From contig JASANH010000966.1 in assembly GCA_030248295.1 (NCBI GenBank), positions 124,001 to 188,000 of the forward strand: 64,000 nucleotides of DNA, given 5' to 3'. The position numbers were made by a program, and so were the translations under genes. A model generated the notes under the pieces. The model made no database searches and was not told the DNA's origin. It saw nothing but the letters and a program-made list of their open reading frames with translations. This DNA comes from Mesodorylaimus sp. YZB2_4 (Eukaryota; Nematoda; Enoplea; Dorylaimida; Dorylaimidae). Shown here in pieces: positions 25,967 through 36,400 of this stretch (its first letter is position 1; every line of letters starts with the position of its first letter).

Positions 25967-27466
25967 TTAGAACTGGGAGACATCGACTTTACGCAATCCA
26001 TCTTTATCGATAACCGCGGCTTGGAATGATGGCAAATCGATAGCAAAACGTTCTTTTACCTAAAGCACAGAATAATGCCCACGCGATCCCAAAAGTTGAA
26101 GGGTCTTCTTACCTCCTTCAAACACTTTTTCAAGGCCGCCACAGCTTCGTCCACCGGCATATCTAAAATGAATAAAACACTGTGGTCGACTGACCTGGAT
26201 GCGCAGCACTTTAAGAACCCCACCGAAGCCAAACACAACAAAGCGACTCACTTTCGCGATAAATTCGATCGAGGATAGCGTAGCAGAAGTAGCCCCCGTA
26301 CCCATGCATTAAATAAGGACCTTCGAATTGTGTGCCTAGATAATCCATAAACGTCAAATACGGACCCGAAACTTGATCGTATCCTCCAATCACCAAATGA
26401 ACGAAATAAGGCTCCTACAAACCATTGCTTCTCCGAAAACTGCAACATTATCGCAATCTCAAAGCTACTCACGCTCGATCGCAAACCATCCGCGATAGTT
26501 TTTCGCGTAAAAGACGCAGCAGCCTTTGGACTCATTTCGTATCCTAAAACCAAGAAAATTAAATCACCGATCTGTCTAGGCAGGCAAGGCTGACTAGGCT
26601 TGTCCTTGTCCTACGCAGGTCCCCCAAATCTTCCGCCTGAAAAACTTGCAGAGGGCTTATCAGAAGTGACTAGGGTCAGGTCCGTATTACTGGACTGACT
26701 AACCTGCATCCAGGTTTTAAGCTGTACCAAAACCGGACCCGCCACAAAATCTTGGCTGAAATGTCATCTGGACTCACTGTTCAGGGACCGATTGTCGGAC
26801 AAGACCCAATGACCTGGGTGTGAGGCCATTGAAACGACCAGATTCAAAATTGTATTGCGCTTGCTCATCTTTTTTTAGCGTGGCGTCCTTTCTTTCGTTG
26901 ATAAAAGGGCATCCGCAGTCAGCAGTGTGCGTGTGTGTTTTTTTGTGTGCGGGGGGGAGGGTTGAAGGATTTCGGATGTCATTTATGGACAGCCACTCAG
27001 TGGGTTGACCTGTGAACTCTGCTGGCTGCATGTAAAGATACTCGACCACCAGAGAAAGATATTTTGGCGGGAATTCAAAGTTTCGATCCGACCAGTTCCC
27101 ACAAACCAGTCCAGCCCGGACAAGTTTCCCACATGACCACGCCCCCAATCACTGCCAGCCCAGGCTCCTTCTCCCCATATCAACCAAACCCACTTACCAT
27201 TACGCATCTTATACAATTGCACATTCTTGGCAACATACTCGGCGAACTGATCAGCATCGCCACCATCCCCAACGCACAACATAGCCAGCTTTTCTCCCAG
27301 ACGGAACGACTTGTTCTGATCTTAACCAACCCATTTTAAAACCACACAATCCATAAATTCTTCAGCCCATCTTACCTTTCTTCAAAAACCAAAACTGATT
27401 TATCACCAATTGATCCGCCGCCAAAATCACAAAATCCTTCGTTTTCAAACCGAATAAGTATTCCAT
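25967..27466 (-). CDS. PSMB2: Proteasome subunit beta type-2 (20S beta-4)
   Basis: Six exons (27376-27466, 27198-27320, 26473-26543, 26252-26414, 26113-26162, 25967-26059), 196 residues, phase complete. Matches the family end to end: start [19 protein letters not shown], then [78 protein letters not shown] and [19 protein letters not shown]. This is a non-catalytic beta subunit: it begins with Met directly before the Ntn fold and lacks the N-terminal active threonine with propeptide. It forms part of the inner beta rings of the 20S core. Confidence 0.95.
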
Positions 27467-28079
27467 CCTCAAAAATATTTCTCTCGGCTCTCTAAATTAT
27501 AACACTCTGCGAACATTCACTAGCAACACGACAAGACAAGATACCAGCGCCTTCACGCCTTCACCATCACTCATTCCACGGACTTCTCCAACCTTTACTT
27601 GCATTGCTCGATATTGTCATATTTGGCCCACAAGCGTAACAAAGACAACTGTGCCTAAACTATCTAATAACCAATAACCACTAAAACCATTCCAAATCCC
27701 GTTCTCAAATTACACCAATCAAGCATGGTCCCAGGGAACAGTGACCAACATGAGTATATGACCAATACTTGACCCACAACAGCAGTCACGCTACGTCCTA
27801 GAATCATCGTCGAATACGATTTCCATGCGGCCAGACCAACCGGAAATCGCCATGCAGCACCTCGAGTAATATACCATATCAAACGCTGTCCTTCCGCCCA
27901 CCCCAAACTCAACAAATCAAACGCCCGTGTAGCAACGATGAGCAAAAGCAACAATAAATGGGAAAGAAAGGTGTGAAAAACACTTTGGGAATGTTACAGA
28001 TAACATGATATCTTGCATAATGTAAAGAAGGCAGTCCAAGGATATTGCTCACTCAAGTAATGCACAGTCCCAAGGCAAA
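27467..28079. other. Intergenic between PSMB2 and EXC-4, with a hydrophobic frame
   Basis: About 0.6 kb. On the - strand, 27664-27990 is open and hydrophobic (HLLLLLLIVATRAFDLLSLG ... VVGQVLVIYSCWSLF), but it has no ATG, no family resemblance and no clean splice link to EXC-4. I do not call it a gene. Confidence 0.4.
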
Positions 28080-30470
28080 TTAACACAAAGAACCTACTAC
28101 AGCAAAGTCAAAACTGCTCCCATTTTTCGAATCGACGAAAACGCAATAAACCTCACTTACGATCCAAATCTAGTCTTTTAATCTGCTCGAGGACCTCATC
28201 AGGAATCGTGTGCGTCTTTGTTGGTGCTTGCAACGTTTCGCGCTGACGCTGAGAAATGTTCAACTGCTCCTGAAACCAGAACTACGGTCATCAACGTCTC
28301 ACAGAGCCACAGTAAAACAGCGCTCAACTAGGCTCCATCCCCGCTCCAACACTAGAAACCAGAGTAACTCAATCTAGAGTATACAAGACTCCAAAAACAG
28401 GACGGGGTTCATACAAGGAGCAGAACACGATTTCCCCACTTATTCTCATGGTTCCAGCACCACCAAACCAAACTAATCAATTACAAACAAAAAGCGAGTT
28501 ATTCAAAACTTCAGCTCTAATTTTTCTGATTTTTGCCCACCAAATTCTTATTTTCCTAGGTTTCTCAGCCTTGTGCATACGAATCCGCCAGGGTACCCTT
28601 ACAACCGAATCAAAGATTAATTAATATTGCTTGAATCCCGAACGGAAACCGGACATAATAAACACAATTACCTTACCTTGTAATGAAAAATAATGTCTTG
28701 ATCAGCTGGACATGACTCAATAAAAGCGGCCGTGCGGTAGGCCGTCAGCATGTAGTTCCATAAATAGACCAAGTTATACGGTATTTCGACTCCGCACAGT
28801 AACGAGCCGGCGATTCGAATATGATGCAAACGCGGCATCAATTCGCAATCATATTCAGTCATGGACGTGCCGAGTAAGTAGCGCGTTCCCCGTTCTTGCA
28901 ACAACTGCAAGAAAGCTGGTTGTCGACAGCGAATGAGTAAGCACGAAGGCAGCGACAAACCTGATCAATCCCACTTAACTGCTCGACCAATTTCGAAAAA
29001 CCCGCTTGAAGTGTTGCAGGAAGCGGTCCGCCGGCATCTTTTGCAGCTCCGTGTTGCTTATCGTAATTTGTCTTTCCTTGCAGAAATAGTTTAAAATTCT
29101 GAAACACAAATAAAGAGATCAGTTGCAGCAGACCTTATCATCTATCCTAATAAATAAATTTCACCTACGCGGTACAGGCTTTCTATCTTTTTCTCCACCG
29201 CTACATCTTTTTCGAACAACGGCACTTGAAACTCCTTAGCAATATGGAAAATCCTGCCTTCGATCTCCCGGTTATCGGTGTAGGTTATTTGCCTTAAAAA
29301 CCTCTTTGCATGACGCATTTTCTTGGAAAAAATCAACGTGACTCAAAAAGTATGATTCACCACTCCCCTCCCAAGGAAGTGTGACAATTTGCTTACTTCT
29401 CTGGTTCTACCAAAATAGGTGGCTGTGCTCCGAGAAAGCTTTTCTTGAATGGCTCGCTGTTCGTATTGACTGTTTTCACTTCAACGCGGACCAATCCGAG
29501 TTCGTACAAAGCGTACAGTTCCATCCAAAATTCTTGACAAAACAAACATGCTCCGACTCGGCGATTATCGATACCAGAGGCCTGTAGAGAAACACTACTC
29601 AATTTAGTCGATTTGTCCGAAGTAGATCTAAGCTTCAAACTGATCTATCATGCCCCAAGAAACATAACAGACGGTGTAATGTGTAGTTACACCAGCTGTG
29701 GCGTGTTTACCTGGGAGCTCTTGTTAGCAAAGGACTGCCCGATATAATGTGGACTCCAGCTAGCTCCATCACCTAAATTTTTCTCTTCCATGGTGTGCCC
29801 ATGTGGATATTATGAACTTCTAATGGTATAAATCAACCTCAAACGGCAAAACTTTTAGCAATTCGCCTGACGGATATCTCACGTCCAGAAAGATGCTATT
29901 GGGAAAAAGTACGGAAATTTGACGGCTTCATGGTTGTCATTGGCGCCATAGCCCGCCTGGTGCCAGCCGCGGAAGCTATTATGCTGACAAAAGTTCACCA
30001 AATATGAAAAATTTTGCAAAATTACTTTTAGATATTCACAGTGATTTGCGGCCGAAAGGGCGGACACTGCAGCTGACCCAATCCGCCTATTTGCCCGTCC
30101 TCCATGCTTCTGATTTAAAAAATGCTTGATGCGGGTGGAGCTAGAGCTCACACACTCATTTGCTGCTCTCCCAAGTTACGGCCAGAAGTTGAAGGAGTAG
30201 CCCGAATAATTAGCCTGTGTGGGTCTACTTTACTACCCTGCCTCATAGGTCAACGTTATGCAATAGGCCAATACAGACATTGCCTACCCATCAGTCCTTA
30301 AATCTGTATTTGTATAAGTTCTCTCTCTAAAATCTATTTAAGTCATTTTGCAAGGCAACAAAGAAAACACTTCAGCCTACCTTGACGTACAGTTCCAGAA
30401 ACGGTTTTTGACCGTGGGCTGCACCGTCACCGGCGTCGCCATTATGATGGGCTAACGTTACGTCGTCCAT
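28080..30470 (-). CDS. exc-4: Chloride intracellular channel protein, EXC-4 type
   Basis: Seven exons (30381-30470, 29397-29581, 29169-29292, 28961-29098, 28677-28904, 28161-28269, 28080-28093), 295 residues. CLIC proteins have a GST-like fold, move between soluble and membrane forms, and in nematodes EXC-4 keeps excretory-canal and other tubes open. Seen: an N-terminal thioredoxin-like domain with GACLFCQEFWMELYALYELG, EVKTVNTNSEPFKKSFLGAQ, TYTDNREIEGRIFHIAKEF, then the all-alpha domain with RYLLGTSMTEYDCELMPRLH and AYRTAAFIESCPADQDII. CLFC replaces the CPFS-type motif of vertebrate CLICs, as in nematode EXC-4. The tail runs TKTHTIPDEVLEQIKRLDLD and ends on a tiny last exon (RSLC), which fits in phase but is the least certain part. 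Confidence 0.93.
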
Positions 30471-31176
30471 TTCTCAAACCCTCGTTAGTGATCTAAATTC
30501 AATAATGCGAAGTGAATAAGACAAGTGACACGACTTTTGGAAATCTAAAGAACAAAAAAATTACATTACAAAATTTCTCCTCCCGTCGATTTCCTCTTTT
30601 TTTGCGCCCTGTCACGGTAGCACAACACTCGCACATCTCCTAGGAGTCCTGAAGCGAAAAACAACTCAACGGCGCGAACTCAAAATTTGGTAAGCAAATT
30701 CGCGCGTTTGACAATTTTTTCCCTTTTCCCAAACGCAAACGCGGACCAGACGCCTGTGTGATAAAGCATAAATAATTCTAAAATATATTTCAGCTGCTCC
30801 ACTCGAATTTACTCAGTAACTGCTCCACTTAATTAACATGCAATGCACATATACTGTAGCTTCCAAAAAAACAGCTTTGAACTGTTGTGCACGAGAGGGC
30901 AGCAACCCACGCAACATATGCCCTCTAATCGAGCGGGCAATGCAGTTTCCTTGTCGCCTAGAGACTGTCATTCAAGTCAGGGAAAAGACCTTTCGTCTCT
31001 GATCAATGCGATTGATCTTTGGAGACGGCGGGCCTTCGAGCCAGGCAACTGTTTGCTTGCCTATTCATCAGAGGGTCATCTGCACGGACGGGCTGCTCGT
31101 TGCTTTCAAAACTCGATAGTCTGACTTGGTTGTGGGGCAGCGGTGCCATCTGACCATACCTAGCATTTGTGTCTGC

Positions 31177-31437
31177 CCCCCCAACCAAGGGAAACATAAA
31201 GGGCCCGGGGGGGAAGGGGAGGGGGAAGAGGGGAAAATACCCAACGGGGAAAGGAGCCCCCCCCCAGGGAACCCCACCGGCCCCCCCCCCCCCCCCGCCC
31301 CCCGCAGCCCCAACCCACCCCCCCCCCCCCCCCCACAAAAAAAAAAAAAAAACCAGGCCCCCAACCAACCACCCCCACCCCCCCCCCCCCCCCCCCCCCC
31401 CACCCCCCCCCCCCCCCCCCCACCCCACACCCCACAC

Positions 31438-31474
<37 letters not shown>

Positions 31475-31517
31475 CCCCCCCCCCCCCCCCCACCACCCCC
31501 CCCCCCCACACCCCCGC
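31177..31517. repeat. Extreme C-rich / G-rich low-complexity tract
   Basis: About 340 bases dominated by long C runs on the + strand, interrupted by a run of 16-17 A near 31336 and a G-rich patch near 31206-31240. Several runs exceed ten C. Single-molecule or assembly errors are likely here. If real, the G-rich strand could form quadruplexes. Confidence 0.85.
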
Positions 31518-31519
31518 TG

Positions 31520-31800
31520 AGGTGCAGCGGTTCGGCCGGCATTCGTCTATCCATATAGCTAGTGGCTGGACTCGTCCCGGGTTCGATCCCAGGTGATGGA
31601 GGTCAGTTTGCGAACCATAAACCCTCGCTGACCTCGCACGCCAGGCCGTGGGTGACTCACTGGTACTGTCAAGCTGCTCTGAGTGGGGGGACGGATGCCG
31701 AACGAGTAGACACCAACAGAGTTTAAGCCCACCCGCCATCGTCCGAGGAAGTCAGTGTCCTGTCCAGGATGCCCTCGCGTGGAGATGGTCCAGGGGAGAC
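31520..31800 (+). repeat. Dispersed SINE-like repeat
   Basis: Begins with a tRNA-like B-box (GGTTCGATCCC near 31580). The distal part (gtgactcactggtactgtca, then ggatgccgaacgagtag) recurs inverted near 55700-55750. The block near 31738-31796 (ccaggatgccctcgcgtgga) recurs inverted near 55600 and resembles 48690. This indicates one dispersed family. Confidence 0.55.
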
Positions 31801-33456
31801 GCGTAGAGGAACGCTGCTGTGTGTACCAGTCCCTGCACAGCCTTGCTTATGAGGTTATTGCTTGTCGGATCCAGGCAAAATGGACTTGAGTCAAAAAATT
31901 TTAGAAAACCAGGAGGTGTGCTGAACTAGTGTTGTAATTTCCCTCTTTATTCTGATGCAAATACCAGGGTACACTCCTGGGATAAGAAAACAGTTGATAA
32001 TGCTCATATTGCCAAAAAGGCCCCAGGTTATGATGGTCTCCTCGCGGGTTCAATGTTCTTGGGAAACTGTGGAGATACTGTGTAAATTCCTGTTCTCCAT
32101 TCAAATCTCCTTGATGAACCAGCTAGAATCACATCAGACCAGCCCAGGGGGTTCCAGGGTGCAAAAATCTCCCCTCCCCAGAAGGTGTCAAGATGCCTGT
32201 ACACGTTTTGCCATTGTGTCATTTTGCCATCATAGCACAAATCCCAAGATTTGTATAAATTTTGACCTTTTTGATGAGCCTTACCTCAAATCCTGCATAC
32301 GCCCCTGAGGCAAAGTAGATCAGTTCAGAAGCCCTTCGTTTCATGAGTTAACTGACAATGAGCGAAATCTACTGGCATTGCGGGCAAGCCAATGCAGGCT
32401 CGTACCAGCAGTTCGAGGGGCCTAGTTGAATCGCACTGGCTATCAATTTGGGACATTTACTGGGCAACGGACCGGAAGTTCAAGAGAGGCTCGTTTTTCA
32501 AAACTGTAGACCACGCGGTTAGGCGTCTGCCTCCACTGATAGCGAATTTTTCTGGGAAGACAAGTAGCCTTGCAATTTTAGATGAAGGGAACTACTCAGT
32601 TAGATTTGAATAAAAAGGACAATGGAAAACATGAATCCCGAACGGGAATCGAACCCGCATCACTAGGATTCCCAGTCCAGTATATACTAAAACCATATCA
32701 GGCGAGTACGCAGGGGGGAGGTGAAAGGGTGCATGTACAGGCAGGCACCCCTTCCCAGGAAGTGTGCCCCTCCCCTGTACACATTTTGCCAAAGTGTCAT
32801 TTTGTCATGTCATTGCAAAATCCTGAAATTTACATAACTTTTGACCTCGTTAGGTGAGCACCCCTACCTCAATCCTGCGTACCCGCATGCATATTACACT
32901 ACTGACAATGGACCCTTCCCACCCAACAAAAAAACCCCCAACCAACCCAACAAAAAAAAAAAAAAAAAAAACCCCCAACAAAAAAAAACCAAACAAAAAA
33001 AACACAACGCATCTGGCAACGCTGCCCTGCCATGTCTCACATTGCATTCGCGGTCCAACAAAATCTTTGGCCCTCGAATGCTCGCACGCATTTGTGATGC
33101 GCTAAAACATGAACATCGAACCCCAGTGGCCGCTTTCTCCTACATACATGGCAGGCGTCGCGCTATGCAGCGGCCTCTTTCCGCCCCCCCCCCCCCCTAC
33201 GTCATCCACTTCCCCCCCCCTAGCAGCACAGTCGAGCTACTTGAAGCGCGGGCGGCGCGAAATGCAGCTGTTGCGCCTGGCCAAGCGCAACGTCTCATCT
33301 CGTGCCACTTTACAGTGCCATTACATTTGCAGGACACTCAGCAGCCACGTCGACATGGGACGGAATGAGGTTATTGTAGAATAGTTATCGGTTCGGTTCG
33401 GTTCGATTCGTCTCGTCTTCACGAAATCGGCTCGATTCGACTCCCTTCGTTCAAAT

Positions 33457-36400
33457 ATGGCTTTCGATCATATCAAAGACGATTTGCTTTCTCTTCCTTC
33501 CACCGTCATCAGGCATTCGAATGAGAAAAGTTTGTGGACCAAGTAAGGAATTATCTTAAATTCAGTAGATAATTTTTGTATTTCATATTCGCCGTCAAAA
33601 AAAACATTTTGTCGACTTTTTTACGTTTTCACTAAAGTTTTCTTTTTGGAGTTCTACATTTACTTTACTACGAAAAAATCAATAAATCTTGAATATTTGG
33701 ATTCGTACTGTATATACAGTACCGTAAACTGTAGAATTTACAAAGTTTAAAGATTTTATCTGAAAACGAAAATACAAAATGTAAGTTTGAAGAAAAAAAT
33801 CCTCATTCGCCTACGAATTTCAGACGTATCTATTTTATATTTGATTATTTCTAATAATCAGATTCCTCATGTTTTCAGATCCGAGGCCAGGCTGTGGTGT
33901 ATGGTTTTGTTTATTGGGACGACATTCGCGTACGCAGCCCGAGTGGCTTTGCCAATCTGTGCTGTTTCCATGTCCAAAGAGTACGGGTGGACGAAAACGG
34001 ATACCGTAAGTAGTTTTCCTCGAAACTGTTCCCCAATCGATCTTTTTTTCTGCTTAGGGTACGGTTTTGTCGTGCTTTTTTTGGGGCTACGTATCGACGC
34101 AAGTCATAGCTGGCTGGCTGGCTGATCGAATCGGTGGCGATTTTTTGTTGACGACGGCGGCGTTTATTTGGGGTTTATTGACATTTTTGACGCCATACAT
34201 ATTTTATTATTCCTATTCGACTACCCTCTATCCCATGGCTATTCTGGTCTTTTTTCGTGTTCTTTTTGGCCTTAGTCAAGGTAAGTTGGTGCGGCATACC
34301 CTGTCGTTTCAGATCAGCAGTAACTTTTTTGTTATTGCAGGGTTTCACTTTCCTTGCGCCGCCAGTCTCGTATCGCACCATTTAGTGGGCACTGATAAAG
34401 GCCGAGTTTTCGGTATTATATTGGCTGGTTCTCACGCTGGGTATGTTTGTCAGAGTTTAATTCTGCTCGTTTTAATCCCTTTTACGCACTTTTTTCTAGA
34501 ACCGTATTGTGCGGAAGTATCGGCTCAGTAGTATTAGAATACTTCGGATGGAGGACCGTGTTCTATTCGATTGGTAAGTTATAATTTAATTGATTGGAGC
34601 CCTGGGGTGGGGCTTATTCAATTGTTTTTCGGATAGCCATTTGTGACCTTTTACTCCAAAGGAACGTTTCGGCTTACAGTATCTCAGGACTTGAGATAAG
34701 ACGAATACGAAAGATAAACCATCATTTTCCGAGTAAGGTCCGCTTTTCTGCCCTTTTTCCACCGAGTGGTCGTTTTCCTCTGGGAGTAATTCTCGTTAAC
34801 GACGTATAGGATACGGAGTCCGGGTCTCTGCGCGTGAGACCCCAAAGGAAAAGATGACCAGCATCCGAAACAGGCCCTGGTATTGAGAGGAATTCAGCGC
34901 ACGTGAGTCCAGGAAGACACCACTTTTTGACCAGACCCTCCCTTAGACTTAGGTTAATGTAAGTCTAGACTAGACCCCTTTCCCGGTAGAAATCGAGCTG
35001 GCGCCAGTCCAAGATCCCAAGACACTGCCAGAAAAATGGAACACCATCCCTGGACCGATCTCCAGTGCCAAACTGCCAGACTACTTGTGTCCCTGCTAGG
35101 ATACGTGACGTAGGTGAGGCCTCCTCTGTCCAATGTATATTGCTGCCTCCTGTGCATATTGCCTGTGCACACGCAATTGCATGCAGTACGATCGCAAGGC
35201 TCAGGCACCAGGGTTCAATCAAGTTTGGGGAGGTCAGGGAATCGGATAAGTGTCTGGAAAATCAGGAAAAAATAGGAATTTTGTAGCCAAAATCAGGGAA
35301 AACTGTGGAAGGTTGCATTGGGGTTTCAAATTGTGGAAATTATCGGGGAAAAATTTTGATTTTTGTCTCGAAAACCTAGAAAAATCGGGTGAATTATTAT
35401 CCACGCCGAACCTGTGAAAAGTTTATAACACAGTGGATACAAAACATGCTTTTTTCTTCCTGGATGGATCCTACCTTTTCGCGCAAGAAATTTCAGACCC
35501 GCTTGGCCAGGGGCTGGGTTCCGGATGCTGACGATGACTAAATTTTAACATGCATGGTTTGAAAACGCTAGAGCGCACTGAAATCATGGAATACGTGTGA
35601 AGAAGGCAGTCGAGAGGCACTCCTTCCGTGAACTTTGATCATTCATCCATCAAGACTCACGGAAGGCGTGCGGGCTGAGGATCTATCAGGCTGTCAAGGG
35701 CTGAAGATGCACGTACAGTGTGACAAGACTAGGATCAGTGTCCCGTGCGATCCCTGTAAGTATCGTTTCAGGTACATGCAGTATTGCGTGGTCGTTCTAC
35801 GCTCGTCACTTGATGTACAAATCGCGAATGAACAAGAAATCAGACGATGACGGAGTCAATTGTGCGCCGGTTGTATTGCCTCAAATCCTTAGCAATGGTG
35901 ACTCGACCCATGTCGGCCCTGCAAAGCGAGGCGCTGGTCCTGTTGGCGTCGTATCGACGTGCTTGACGCTTTTGCAGAAAGCACCATTTTGGTATGGTTT
36001 TTGACAAGAATTCATGGTCAGTGCTGTCTAATCGTACTTTGTGTTTCAGGGCTGCCTTCTGCGCTCATTATTGTGGAGCGAACGCATACTTTACGCTTTT
36101 TTCGTGGCTGCCATCCTATTTTACCGAAAACTATCCGGCTGCTCAAGTAAGAATTACATTTCTAAAAAAATCTGTTATCAGACAACGAAAAGGTTAGCCC
36201 AGCCACCCTACTATAACCAAATGCGAGGCAAACGAGGTTGGCTGGGCTCCCTCGGCGGCACATGCTTAAGTGGGTTATACTTATGTGGACGTGATATATC
36301 TTTTATGTTGCCTTCAGGGCGAGGCTCACAATCGTTTTCCCACACTCACCCACAACGTATGTCTCTGTGGTGTACTTGGTACCTCGTGGAGTCGTGGGGT

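Larger units (their letters stand above)
30471..33456. other. Repeat and low-complexity region, no gene
   Basis: About 3 kb. It contains a C-rich tract (31177-31517), a dispersed tRNA-like repeat (31520-31800), a second tRNA-like site read on the - strand near 32636-32690, and an A/C-rich tract at 32920-33005. TTCGGTTC words lie at 33384-33450. Long Gly- and Pro-rich frames here are products of the C-rich tract. Confidence 0.6.

Noticed and set aside
31550..31610. Possible tRNA gene (GGTTCGATCCC)
   Set aside because: B-box present but no complete cloverleaf; part of a dispersed repeat.
31003..31739. Gly-rich and Pro-rich frames over 180 codons on both strands
   Set aside because: Produced by the C-rich tract; no other coding support.
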